59,865 nucleotides of DNA from a bacterium (GTDB lineage: Bacteria; UBP6; UBA1177): NCBI GenBank assembly GCA_017963125.1, contig JAGCUA010000086.1:1-59865 (forward strand), in the 5' to 3' direction. Each line of letters begins with the position of its first letter. Position 1 is the first letter of the stretch. The notes below the pieces were generated by a model, which saw only the letters and a list, made by a program, of their open reading frames with translations, did not search any database and was not told where the DNA came from. The position numbers were made by a program, and so were the translations under genes. Of this stretch, positions 1 through 8,219 are shown in pieces.

Positions 1-113
1 AGGTGATGATTACGTCATGGAACCACCTGATCCCATCCCGAACTCAGAAGTGAAACATGTCAGTGCCGATGATACTGCGGTCAGTGGCCGTGGAAAAGTA
101 GGTCGTCGCCTCA
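1..113 (+). rRNA. rrf: 5S ribosomal RNA
   Basis: The stretch CCGAACTCAGAAGTGAAAC near position 38 and the loop sequence around GCCGATGATACTGCGG are hallmarks of bacterial 5S rRNA. The first nine bases (AGGTGATGA) pair, with G-U pairs, with TCGTCGCCT at 103-111, closing helix I, so the gene is essentially complete and begins at or within a base or two of the window edge. A run of T follows at 114-120, as expected where an rRNA operon ends. The 16S and 23S genes would lie to the left, outside the window. Confidence 0.95.
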
Positions 114-206
114 TTTTTTTATCCGTACAATAATCAAAATTTGAGAAATATTTAGTCAGGCTTAAATAAACGTGGCTCTTTAGAGAATCCAGGGTGTCTT
201 AAAAAA

Positions 207-234
207 TTGCATTAAATCTCACTTTTGCTATTAA
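207..234 (+). promoter_or_regulatory. Sigma70-like promoter of the DUF3737 gene
   Basis: TTGCAT at 207-212 and TATTAA at 229-234 are separated by 16 bases, with a start site expected near 241. The same promoter with almost the same spacer occurs before purH at 2303-2330, which supports its being functional. Confidence 0.65.
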
Positions 235-272
235 CTCAGCGATTTTTTTATTTTAAATGAGATGGGGTTTCT

Positions 273-1148
273 ATGAAAGAGATTGTGCAAAAGTTATTTA
301 AAGGCGAGAGAAGCCTTTTCGGAAGCCGTAATCTGCGTATTGCGGACTCTGTTTTCGAGGAAGGTGAGTCTCCACTCAAGGAAAGTCGTGATATCGAGCT
401 TGAAAATGTTCTTTTTCAGTGGAAATATCCGCTCTGGTATTGTGAAAATGTGACGGCGAAGGATTGCAAATGGTTTGAGATGGCGCGTGCAGGAGTTTGG
501 TACTCCAAAAATGTTTCGGTTGAAAACGCCCTTATCAAGGCTCCGAAAAATTTCAGGCGCTGCGATGCTATTTCGCTTGAAAATGTCGCTTTCACCAATG
601 CCGAAGAGACGCTCTGGAACTGCCGGAACGTAAAAATGAAAAACGTCACGGCGAAAGGAAATTACTTCGCGATGAACTACGAAAATGTCGAGGTTTCATC
701 GCTTAAACTTGACGGAAATTACTCTTTTGACGGCGCTAAAAACGTTGTTGTACGCAATTCGACGCTTCTTTCAAAAGACGCTTTCTGGAACTGCGAAAAC
801 GTCGAAGTTTACGACTCCTTCATTTCGGGCGAATATTTGGGCTGGAACTCGAAGAATCTCACTTTGATAAACTGCACTGTCGAAAGCCTTCAGGGGATGT
901 GCTACATCGGAAATCTGGTTATGAAAAACTGCAAACTTCTGAATACGACGCTCGCTTTCGAATATTCTTCGGTCGAAGCTGAAATCACGACAAAAGTGGA
1001 AAGTATTCTCAACCCTTCGAGCGGCGTCATCAAGGCAGCAGAAATAGGCGAACTCATAATCGAACCAGATAAAACAGATCCGTCAAAAACAAAAATCATC
1101 TGCGGAAATATTGAAAAACAAACAGATAAGCCCGAGTGGCTGAGGTAA
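273..1148 (+). CDS. DUF3737 family protein (repetitive beta-helix-like)
   Basis: This 291-residue protein has no signal peptide or membrane segment. It is built of imperfect repeats of about 20 residues such as ENVLFQWKYPLWYCENV, KNVTAKGN and NCENVEVYDS, with regular Asn, Val and aromatic positions. That is the pattern of the DUF3737 family, predicted to fold as a right-handed beta helix of pentapeptide-repeat type. The biochemical role of the family is not known. Its own promoter (207-234) follows the 5S gene. The next gene, a PatB-type PLP enzyme, starts 2 bases after the stop, so the two are likely co-transcribed and possibly linked in function. Confidence 0.8.
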   Translation: MKEIVQKLFKGERSLFGSRNLRIADSVFEEGESPLKESRDIELENVLFQWKYPLWYCENVTAKDCKWFEMARAGVWYSKNVSVENALIKAPKNFRRCDAISLENVAFTNAEETLWNCRNVKMKNVTAKGNYFAMNYENVEVSSLKLDGNYSFDGAKNVVVRNSTLLSKDAFWNCENVEVYDSFISGEYLGWNSKNLTLINCTVESLQGMCYIGNLVMKNCKLLNTTLAFEYSSVEAEITTKVESILNPSSGVIKAAEIGELIIEPDKTDPSKTKIICGNIEKQTDKPEWLR

Positions 1149-1150
1149 AC

Positions 1151-2311
1151 ATGAAATACGATTTCGATGCTGTTATAAACCGTCGCGGAACCGATTCGGT
1201 AAAGTGGAATGTCGGAAAAAACGAGCTTCCGATGTGGGTCGCGGATATGGATTTCAGGCTTGCTCCGGAAATCGAAAAAGCTATAAAAAAGAGGATGGAC
1301 CACGGTGTCTTCGGCTATTCCGTGATTCCTGACGAGTGGTATGAAGCCTACATTAACTGGTGGAAAACGCGCCATGATTTCATGATGAAAAAAGAGGGGC
1401 TTGTCTTCTGCACAGGCGTAGTGCCCGCGATCTCATCGATCGTGAGAAAACTTACGACTCCGAATGAAAATGTCGTTATCCAGACTCCGGTCTACAATGT
1501 TTTTTTCAACAGTGTCCTGAACAACGGATGCCGCGTTCTCGAAAGTTCGCTTATCTATAAAAACGGCAGATACAGCATGGATTTCGACGACTTGGAAAAG
1601 AAACTTTCTGATCCGCAGACAACTTTGATGATCCTCTGCAATCCGCAGAATCCGGCAGGAAAGATCTGGGATAGAAAAACGCTTGAAAAGGTTGGCGATC
1701 TCGCGAAAAAACACGGCGTAACGGTGGTTTCCGATGAAATTCACTGCGATATAACAGAACCGGGAAAAAATTATGTTCCTTTCGCTTCTGTTTCTGAAGT
1801 CTGCCGCGAAATTTCCGTAAGCTGCATTGCTCCGACGAAGGCTTTTAACATGGCAGGAATGAAAAGTGCGGCAGTTTATGCCGAAAATCCGTTTCTGCGC
1901 CACAAAGTATGGCGTGCCCTCAACACTGACGAAATCGCAGAGCCCAATTCATTCGCCTGCATTGCAGCGATCGCTGCGTTTTCTGAAGGCGGAGAGTGGC
2001 TTGACGCGCTTCGCGGCTACATTTCGAAAAACAGAAAACGGGTCTGTGAGTTCGTTAAAAACGAGATCCCCGAAATTTCTGTCGTTAAAAGCGACGCAAC
2101 TTATCTTTTGTGGCTCGACATTTCGAAAACCGGCATGGAAAGCACTGAAGTCGCAGCGAAAATAAGGGAAAAAACAGGACTTTTCCTCACTGCCGGAAGT
2201 ATCTACGGAGAAGCCGGCAAATATTTCCTCAGAATGAATATCGCGTGTCCGAAAACCCTTATTGAAGACGGCCTCAACCGCTTGAAAAAAGGAATAAAAA
2301 ATTTGCATTAA
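1151..2311 (+). CDS. PatB/MalY-type pyridoxal-phosphate C-S lyase or aminotransferase
   Basis: A fold-type I PLP enzyme of 386 residues. The N terminus MKYDFDAVINRRGTDSVKWN is typical of the PatB/MalY (cystathionine beta-lyase) subgroup. CNPQNPAGKIW is the substrate and phosphate loop, VVSDEIHCD carries the Asp that binds the PLP ring nitrogen, and APTKAFNMAG carries the Schiff-base Lys. A C-terminal Arg in FLRMN would bind the carboxylate. The likely reaction is beta-elimination of cystathionine or cysteine conjugates; an aminotransferase activity cannot be excluded. ATG 1151 follows GAGG at 1142-1145. An in-frame GTG at 1136 lies inside the upstream gene and is less likely. Confidence 0.85.
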   Translation: MKYDFDAVINRRGTDSVKWNVGKNELPMWVADMDFRLAPEIEKAIKKRMDHGVFGYSVIPDEWYEAYINWWKTRHDFMMKKEGLVFCTGVVPAISSIVRKLTTPNENVVIQTPVYNVFFNSVLNNGCRVLESSLIYKNGRYSMDFDDLEKKLSDPQTTLMILCNPQNPAGKIWDRKTLEKVGDLAKKHGVTVVSDEIHCDITEPGKNYVPFASVSEVCREISVSCIAPTKAFNMAGMKSAAVYAENPFLRHKVWRALNTDEIAEPNSFACIAAIAAFSEGGEWLDALRGYISKNRKRVCEFVKNEIPEISVVKSDATYLLWLDISKTGMESTEVAAKIREKTGLFLTAGSIYGEAGKYFLRMNIACPKTLIEDGLNRLKKGIKNLH

Positions 2312-2330
2312 ATCGCGCTTTTGCTATTAA
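2303..2330 (+). promoter_or_regulatory. Sigma70-like promoter of purH
   Basis: TTGCAT at 2303-2308 and TATTAA at 2325-2330 with a 16-base spacer. The -35 element overlaps the stop codon of the preceding gene. About 45 bases around it are nearly identical to the promoter at 207-234. The region can also fold into an imperfect hairpin followed by T residues, so read-through from the upstream gene may be limited. Confidence 0.65.
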
Positions 2331-2365
2331 GCCGGTGATTTTTTTTATTGAAAAAGGAGGAGACA

Positions 2366-3928
2366 ATGGCAAAAATCAAAAATGTTATCATCAGTGTTTT
2401 TGACAAGACGGGACTTGTTGATTTCGCATCAGAGCTTGACAAGGCCGGCGTTAAGATCTTTTCGACCGGCGGAAGCTGCAAAATGCTTGCCGAAAACGGA
2501 ATAAATGTAACGAAAATCGAGGATTACACAGGCTTCCCCGAAATGATGGACGGCCGCGTTAAGACGCTCCATCCGAAAATCCACGGCGGAATTTTGGCGC
2601 GCAGAGACGATGCGAACCACATGAAAGCTGCATCGGATCACGGCATAACGATGTTCGACATGGTCGTTGTAAACCTCTATCCTTTCAAAAAGACGGTCGA
2701 AAGCGGCAAATCTTTTGCAGACATAATCGAAAACATCGATATCGGCGGTCCTTCGATGGTCCGCAGCGCATCGAAAAACTTCAAGGATGTCGCTATCGTC
2801 ACATCTCCCGATGATTACAAGATGATTCTTGACGAAATGAAGGCAAATGGCGGCGAAATTTCGCTTGAAACACGCTTTAAACTTGCTTCGAAAGCTTTCA
2901 GACTTACCGCGGCTTACGACAGCTACATTGCTTCCTATCTTTCGACAGTTGACTGCTGCGGTGAAAAAGTAAGCGAAGATCCTGAATTCCTTTCGATGCA
3001 GTTCGTCAAGAAAGAGACTCTCCGCTACGGTGAAAACCCGCACCAGAAAGCTTCTGTTTATATCGATAACGAGGCTTCTAAGGGAACTCTCGCGCTTGCA
3101 GAGCAGCTTCACGGAAAGCAGCTTTCCTTCAACAACTACATGGATCTCGAAGCGGCGAAAAACATCGTCTGCGGCTACACCGAGCCTGCGGTCGCGATCG
3201 TAAAACACACGAATCCGTGCGGCGCCGCAGTCGCTTCAACTCTGACCGAAGCCTACACGAAAGCTCTTGCGTGCGACCCTGTCAGCGCTTTCGGATCGAT
3301 CATCGCGGTCAACAAAACTCTTGACCTTGAAACCGCTAAAATAATGAAAGAACTTTTTGTCGAAGCGATCGTTGCACCAGCATTTTCCGCCGAGGCTAAG
3401 GAACTTCTGAGCAAAAAGAAAAACATCAGACTTGTCGAAGTCGGCGAATTCGCGCAGAATTTTGCAATGGATATCGAACTTAAGAAAATTTCTGGCGGAG
3501 TCCTTGTCGAAACAGCTGACAGACGCGTCATCACGGAGGCTGACCTTCAGTTCGTGACCGAGAAAAAGCCGACTGCCGAGCAGATCAAAGAGCTTCTTTT
3601 CGCTCAGAACATGGTCAAATTCATAAAGAGCAACGCGATCCTTATCGCAAGAAACGGCGCTACGGTCGGTGTCGGAGCAGGGCAGATGTCGAGGATCGAT
3701 TCTTTAGATATCGCGATCAAAAAAGCTCAGTCGCCCGTCGAAGGCTGTGTAATGGCAAGCGACGCTTTCTTCCCGTTCAGAGACTGCGTCGACAGAGCTG
3801 CTTCAGTCGGTATCACGGCGATAATCCAGCCCGGCGGATCAGTGCGTGACCAGGAATCGATCGATGCCTGCAACGAACACGGGATCCCGATGGTATTCAC
3901 CGGAATCAGAAGCTTCAAACACCTGTAA
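2366..3928 (+). CDS. purH: Bifunctional AICAR formyltransferase / IMP cyclohydrolase
   Basis: This enzyme carries out the last two steps of de novo purine synthesis: formyl transfer from 10-formyl-THF to AICAR, then ring closure to IMP. It has 520 residues, the usual size. The N-terminal IMP cyclohydrolase (MGS-like) part contains SVFDKTGL, FSTGGSCKML, MDGRVKTLHPKIHGG and NIDIGGPSMVRSASKN. The AICAR transformylase part contains RYGENPHQKA and the catalytic KHTNPCGAA, and ends with the typical GIPMVFTGIRSFKH. ATG 2366 sits six bases after AAGGAGG; an in-frame TTG at 2348 is rejected. It has its own promoter and is not clustered with other pur genes here. Confidence 0.97.
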   Translation: MAKIKNVIISVFDKTGLVDFASELDKAGVKIFSTGGSCKMLAENGINVTKIEDYTGFPEMMDGRVKTLHPKIHGGILARRDDANHMKAASDHGITMFDMVVVNLYPFKKTVESGKSFADIIENIDIGGPSMVRSASKNFKDVAIVTSPDDYKMILDEMKANGGEISLETRFKLASKAFRLTAAYDSYIASYLSTVDCCGEKVSEDPEFLSMQFVKKETLRYGENPHQKASVYIDNEASKGTLALAEQLHGKQLSFNNYMDLEAAKNIVCGYTEPAVAIVKHTNPCGAAVASTLTEAYTKALACDPVSAFGSIIAVNKTLDLETAKIMKELFVEAIVAPAFSAEAKELLSKKKNIRLVEVGEFAQNFAMDIELKKISGGVLVETADRRVITEADLQFVTEKKPTAEQIKELLFAQNMVKFIKSNAILIARNGATVGVGAGQMSRIDSLDIAIKKAQSPVEGCVMASDAFFPFRDCVDRAASVGITAIIQPGGSVRDQESIDACNEHGIPMVFTGIRSFKHL

Positions 3929-3978
3929 TTCTCTGCAGTTTATTCTTTTTTCTAAAAATATAAATCAGATTCTTTCTA

Positions 3979-4006
3979 TTGACTTTGATCCTTTTGTGAT
4001 TATAAA
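3979..4006 (+). promoter_or_regulatory. Strong sigma70-like promoter
   Basis: TTGACT at 3979-3984, a 16-base spacer, and TATAAA at 4001-4006. It lies 50 bases after purH and drives the unknown gene at 4062. A start site near 4013 also shows that translation must begin after that point, not inside purH. Confidence 0.7.
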
Positions 4007-4061
4007 AACTGCCGCTGTTTATAAAAACTTTATCAACCGTGTGTTTATGGCGGAGAGTAAA

Positions 4062-5699
4062 ATGGATTGTTTTCCAAAATTTTGTGAGATCAGAAAAAGG
4101 ATCTTAACAGTTTTTCTTTCAACATTGCAGGAAGATGAGGAGGGATGGCAAACATGGGTAAAAAGCCTGATCAAAAATGTGCCGCAGCTCTACGATTTTG
4201 CAGAAATCTTGCTTTCCAAAACAAATAAAGGCAGTGAAGTCGCTGGCTCTGACGAAATCAGAAGGATCTGCATCGATCTCATGAACGATACCGCTTTTTT
4301 GAAAGCTGCTTTGGATGAGGGTGCGCTCACGCCGAGAACTTATTTGGAAGTGCTTGAAAAACTTTCCAAAACAGGCTTCAGCTGTCTTAGGAGCGATGTC
4401 AGGAAAGAGATCGCCGGGATCCTTTCTTCAAACCAAAAATTGAGAAACTATCTCGAATATGGCGACTGTTACGGCAGAGATCAGGGAGTGGAGGGAAAGT
4501 TCCTCTCGCTGATAAAGTCGCTCGACCCTGAATATGACGTGACGGATATCCTCAGGTGCATTGCGGCAAAGATGATAAGAGAGACTGAAGTGGAAGACGA
4601 GAAGGATCTTTTCGAGATCACAAGCCGTCAGTCTGCCTGGAATTTTATAAGCAGATATGAGGAGTATCTGTTTTCAGACTGTGCAGGGAATGAAGAAAAA
4701 TTAAATGAAAAAATCTATGAGATAATGTCGTTTTTCCAAAGGAACTTCTTCCGTGAAAAAGTTATCGACAACAAGTGCTTTAAGAAGTTGCCCGTTTTTT
4801 TTCAGAAGATCATCATTTTCATGGAGATCGAAGGTTATGGAAACGGAGAGCTTTTTACCGAACTCGAAATCGATGCGAAGGAAAGGGTGGAGGATCTGAA
4901 AAAAGATATCGACCTCTTTCTGTCTGAGCTCAATAAGATCGCCAGAAACGGAGGAAAACCCTCAGATTACTATGCAGGAAAACCTTTTTGGCCGCAGGGC
5001 AGGATCTCAGACCCGAAATCGTATCTTGTGACCCTTGTATTTCGTGATTCGATCTTGATTCTGAAACATTATTACGGATGCTGGAAAGCGTTGAAACCGA
5101 TGCTCACCATTTTCCGAAGCCTTAAAGAACAGGCTTATTATATGGGGCTGCAGCGTCAGGATGCCCATGTGTTCTCATGGTCTTTCGTGCCGGTGAGTAT
5201 AACTCAGCTTCTTGGTTCCATGGAGGAGACCGAAACTGAGAAAGTGTGCGCGGAGTGGTTCGAATATCTCGGAAAACAGCTGCGTTCGGCTGATGATTTC
5301 GAGGTGAAAAAACGCACTGAAAACCCTGAGATAGTTCCGGAAAAGTTCAAAAACGGCTACGACATAGGAGTGATCGAGCCTCATCCTGTCTGGCGTGAAG
5401 CATACTGCGAAGCGGCAGGCGACCTGCGTGTGAACTTGGGCTTTGACAAGTGCAGGATATTCAACCATCTGCAAAAAAACGATATCGATGAAAATGTGAG
5501 AAAGGCGGCAGGAAAAACTCTCGAACGAGTTGAGAAGATCAAAGAAAAGTTCGATTCCGGTTCGAGAAAAAGGGCCCTTCTCAACGCATGGTGGTGGTAC
5601 AGAGTCGCGCATCTGAAAAGTTTCGGCATCGATTTCGACTGGAATGCGGCGCAGGACCGCAAGAGGAAGGAAGTCACCTTCTACTATCCCGGGATTTAG
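4062..5699 (+). CDS. Uncharacterised cytoplasmic protein, 545 aa
   Basis: I do not recognise this protein. It has no signal peptide, no membrane segment and no nucleotide-binding or metal motif I can identify. It is rich in charged residues and predicted largely helical (for example VEDLKKDIDLFLSELNKIAR), with many Trp and Tyr residues in the last third. ATG 4062 is preceded by GGAG at 4052-4055; an alternative ATG at 4047 would add five residues. The open frame extends back into purH, but the promoter at 3979-4006 excludes those starts. It stands alone between purH and the convergent acyl-assembly operon. Confidence 0.75.
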   Translation: MDCFPKFCEIRKRILTVFLSTLQEDEEGWQTWVKSLIKNVPQLYDFAEILLSKTNKGSEVAGSDEIRRICIDLMNDTAFLKAALDEGALTPRTYLEVLEKLSKTGFSCLRSDVRKEIAGILSSNQKLRNYLEYGDCYGRDQGVEGKFLSLIKSLDPEYDVTDILRCIAAKMIRETEVEDEKDLFEITSRQSAWNFISRYEEYLFSDCAGNEEKLNEKIYEIMSFFQRNFFREKVIDNKCFKKLPVFFQKIIIFMEIEGYGNGELFTELEIDAKERVEDLKKDIDLFLSELNKIARNGGKPSDYYAGKPFWPQGRISDPKSYLVTLVFRDSILILKHYYGCWKALKPMLTIFRSLKEQAYYMGLQRQDAHVFSWSFVPVSITQLLGSMEETETEKVCAEWFEYLGKQLRSADDFEVKKRTENPEIVPEKFKNGYDIGVIEPHPVWREAYCEAAGDLRVNLGFDKCRIFNHLQKNDIDENVRKAAGKTLERVEKIKEKFDSGSRKRALLNAWWWYRVAHLKSFGIDFDWNAAQDRKRKEVTFYYPGI

Positions 5700-5715
5700 G
5701 TTTCTGATTAGAAGC

Positions 5716-6138
5716 TTATTTCGCTGCGATCGCTCTGACTTTGTTCACGAATACTTCTGGGCACGAGAATTCCGCTTCCATTTTCTGAATGTTTAAAGCC
5801 ATCTGGGTGCTTTCGGCTTTTGTGGTCAGTTCTCCTTTTTCATTGAAGATCTCGTACTTTATCTTGATCATGTTCTCGTATTCGACTAGATGTGAGACTA
5901 TCTTCGCGTGCTCGCCGAAATAGAGCGGTTTTATGTATCTCACTTTGATGTCGGTGACGGGGAAGGCGTAACCGCTCTTCACCATTTCTGTGTAGTTGTA
6001 GCCGATCTTGTCGAGCAGCGCGCAGCGGCCGATCTCCATGTATTTCACGTAGTTGCCGTGCCAGACTACGTTCATCGGGTCGAGGTCGAAAAAGGCGACT
6101 TTGAATTCAGTTGTTTCAGAGCAATAGATGTTAACCAT
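5716..6138 (-). CDS. Acyl-CoA/acyl-ACP thioesterase, 4HBT hotdog fold
   Basis: The 140-residue protein starts with ETTEFKVAFFDLDPMNVVWHGNYVKYMEIGR, whose core DLDPMNVVWHGNYVKYME is the active-site signature of the YbgC/4-hydroxybenzoyl-CoA thioesterase family, including the catalytic Asp. It would hydrolyse an acyl thioester and is the last gene of the minus-strand acyl-assembly operon. Aryl-polyene clusters typically carry such a thioesterase. Its start codon overlaps the 3' end of the acyltransferase gene by 8 bases. The GGAGGTG ribosome site is encoded by the last codons of that gene and fixes the start at 6138, not 30 bases further upstream. Confidence 0.88.
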   Translation of the reverse strand: MVNIYCSETTEFKVAFFDLDPMNVVWHGNYVKYMEIGRCALLDKIGYNYTEMVKSGYAFPVTDIKVRYIKPLYFGEHAKIVSHLVEYENMIKIKYEIFNEKGELTTKAESTQMALNIQKMEAEFSCPEVFVNKVRAIAAK

Positions 6139-7105
6139 TTTCACCTCCGTTTTTTTGCCAGAAATCAAAGAAATTATACCACTGGTTCGGGTATTTTAAG
6201 CAGTATTTTTCAAGAGTTGCAGCGTATTCGCCGCAGAGTTCGACAATCCTTTTTTTGGTTTCGGTTCTGCCGCAGTTGAAATCAGTTTTCGCTTTCTCGA
6301 CAAACATGTTGTTCCTGGGAAAGAGAGCCGCGCTTTTTGTGCGAAGGCCGAAAACGAAATATACAGGAGCTTTGAGAAGCGAGGCGATAAGGAATACTCC
6401 GTAGGGAAATTCGGCCGTTCTCCCTAAAAATTCGCGCTCTATGAACCGTTTTCCGCTGTGAGCCGAAGTCCTGTCTCCCGTTATCACGACAAGTCCGCCG
6501 TTTTCGACTTCGTTCTGAAGCGAGAAAATCGTTTCCGGGCCTATCGAATCGGGGTCGATGACGTTTGTAACGACTTCGGGGTTGATCTCTTTCAAAGTAT
6601 TGTTGAACTGACTCGTCACTTTCATCGACATGATCGTCGTAACGCTGATTTTTTTGGAAACTCCGGTCTCACAGAAACTTGAAAGGCTCCGCATGAGCTC
6701 GATGTTTCCGAGGTGCGAGCCGATGAGGTAGGCTCCTTTGCCGCTTTCAAGAAGCGAGATCAGATCCTGAAGATCGTCGTCGTGTTTTATCAGGTTTTTG
6801 TATTTGGTTTTTCCGAGCCACCCTTCCATTTTCTCCACGACTGAAAGGGCGAACGAAAGAATCGTGAGATAAGAATTTATTTTTTTCGGAGTTTCGCCGT
6901 TTGTGTAAAGCTGCATCTGTTTCTGGAAATTTTCGACATGTTTTCTTGCACTTTTTGCGCAGAGAAAAAAGAAAAAACTTACAGGAAATACGATAAGATG
7001 GACTAAAAACGCAGGGAGAAACTTTATCAGAAGCAGCGTGAATTTAAGCGGTCTGCTGGTGGAAACAACTTCCTGACTGTCGCTCCAGTGTCCGTTTCCG
7101 CTCAT
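6131..7105 (-). CDS. LpxL/HtrB-like acyltransferase
   Basis: A 324-residue inner-membrane acyltransferase. A hydrophobic segment (LLLIKFLPAFLVHLIVFPVSFFFFL, residues about 24-48) anchors it. The catalytic H(X)4E motif appears in GSHLGNIELM, followed by ITGDRTS and the substrate-binding FIEREFLGRTAEFPYG, as in lipid A acyltransferases. In aryl-polyene clusters a related domain is fused to a glycosyltransferase. Here the two are separate genes joined by an ATGA overlap at 7102-7105, which suggests they still work as a pair, attaching the acyl product to a membrane lipid or sugar. True lipid A acylation is the alternative. Confidence 0.85.
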   Translation of the reverse strand: MSGNGHWSDSQEVVSTSRPLKFTLLLIKFLPAFLVHLIVFPVSFFFFLCAKSARKHVENFQKQMQLYTNGETPKKINSYLTILSFALSVVEKMEGWLGKTKYKNLIKHDDDLQDLISLLESGKGAYLIGSHLGNIELMRSLSSFCETGVSKKISVTTIMSMKVTSQFNNTLKEINPEVVTNVIDPDSIGPETIFSLQNEVENGGLVVITGDRTSAHSGKRFIEREFLGRTAEFPYGVFLIASLLKAPVYFVFGLRTKSAALFPRNNMFVEKAKTDFNCGRTETKKRIVELCGEYAATLEKYCLKYPNQWYNFFDFWQKNGGENG

Positions 7106-7851
7106 TTTTTTCTCGTAAGTGAATGGTAAATTATAATCGGGAGTCTCGGGATCATTCCGAGGTAAAGGCGGGTGTAAGTCTCTGAAATCCCTGCGTTATC
7201 CCAAAACATGCGGAAGTTTGAGATCCCGTCTGTGGGGTATGAAATTTTAACTGGTTCAGAGATTATAGGCACGTTTGCCCAGAAAAGGCGCACTAAAATT
7301 TCGATGTCGAACCCCATCCTTTTGTTGATATAAAGCGTGCGTTTCAAAGTTTTCACAAAAGGGGCGACCGGATAAACGCGGAAACCAACCATTGCATCTT
7401 TTATCGAGCGCGAAAGAGTAACAATGTGGATCCACATGTTTGCAAATTCACGCCCTTTTACACGGCTTTTCGGCGCATTTTCATCGTATTCAGGGCATCC
7501 GCAGATGACAGAATCAGGATTTTCGCGCGAAAGTTCAAGAAAACGCGGGATCTTCGAAGTGTCGTGCTGGCCGTCGGAATCAAGCTGGAAAACGTGTGTG
7601 AGTCCCATTTCGGCAGCTTTGAGAACTCCGGATGATACAGCCGCACCTTTGCCGCCGTTTTTCTCGCGGACTACTAAAACCGCGTTTTTGCAGCTGTCGA
7701 CTGCTTCTTTTATAAGTCTTTGATTTTCTTCATTGTTTCCGTCATCGACTGCAATTATCGGAAAGTTGTATTTTTCAAGTTCCGCCAGAACGCCTTTCAA
7801 CGCCGCTCCGTGCCTGAAAACCGGGATGACAAAGCCGAAATTTTGTTCCAT
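7102..7851 (-). CDS. Family 2 glycosyltransferase
   Basis: A GT-A fold glycosyltransferase of 249 residues. FVIPVFRHGAALKGVL begins the nucleotide-binding domain, IIAVDDGNNEENQ carries the first Asp, EKNGGKGAAVSSG is the dolichyl-phosphate-mannose-synthase-like glycine loop, and QLDSDGQHD holds the metal-binding DxD motif. The C-terminal part (NKRMGFDIEILVRLFW) is also typical of family 2 enzymes acting on lipid carriers. It overlaps the dehydratase gene by one base (TAATG) and the acyltransferase by four, so translation of the three is coupled. It probably transfers a sugar to, or primes, the lipid anchor of the product. Confidence 0.87.
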   Translation of the reverse strand: MEQNFGFVIPVFRHGAALKGVLAELEKYNFPIIAVDDGNNEENQRLIKEAVDSCKNAVLVVREKNGGKGAAVSSGVLKAAEMGLTHVFQLDSDGQHDTSKIPRFLELSRENPDSVICGCPEYDENAPKSRVKGREFANMWIHIVTLSRSIKDAMVGFRVYPVAPFVKTLKRTLYINKRMGFDIEILVRLFWANVPIISEPVKISYPTDGISNFRMFWDNAGISETYTRLYLGMIPRLPIIIYHSLTRKK

Positions 7852-8219
7852 TACGCCTCGTGAACTTCAAAAGTTCCGGTCGAATAGACCATTTTTTGCA
7901 GTGTAAAATCTGAAATCGTGTAGGTGAGGGAGGGTTTAGCGCTGTCGTATTTCATTTCGAGAAGCGCTTCCGTTCCAGGAAGGATCGGGGAAGAAAATTT
8001 TATCCGCCTGATGTTGGGAACAAAGCGTTTTGTGCCGAAGTAGATCCCTGCGAGTCTTGTCACGATCTCAAACTGCGCTACAGCCGGAAGAAGCTTGAAC
8101 TGCGGGAAGTGGCCGTCAAAGAAATCGGATTCTTCCTTGATATTGAGTTTTAATATAACATGCTGGTTTTCTTTAAGAATTTCCTGCTCTACGATTATGC
8201 CGTGAAGATCTTTTTCCAT
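7851..8219 (-). CDS. Hotdog-fold 3-hydroxyacyl-ACP dehydratase-like protein
   Basis: A small 122-residue protein related to FabZ/FabA-like dehydratases. The segment SDFFDGHFPQFKLLPAVAQ followed by FE keeps the His of GHFP and the acidic residue that follows the PAV loop, the two catalytic positions of FabZ. It would dehydrate 3-hydroxyacyl-ACP to the trans-2-enoyl form during polyene extension. It is short compared with FabZ (about 140-150 residues) but matches the stand-alone dehydratases seen in aryl-polyene clusters. It is joined to its neighbours by one-base TAATG overlaps on both sides. Confidence 0.82.
   Translation of the reverse strand: MEKDLHGIIVEQEILKENQHVILKLNIKEESDFFDGHFPQFKLLPAVAQFEIVTRLAGIYFGTKRFVPNIRRIKFSSPILPGTEALLEMKYDSAKPSLTYTISDFTLQKMVYSTGTFEVHEA

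Noticed and set aside
1136..1150. GTG start for the PatB-type gene
   Set aside because: It lies inside the DUF3737 gene; ATG 1151 has GAGG at the right distance and gives the standard N terminus of the family.
3846..4061. Upstream extension of the unknown gene into purH
   Set aside because: The promoter at 3979-4006 lies inside this stretch, so the extra codons cannot be translated from it.
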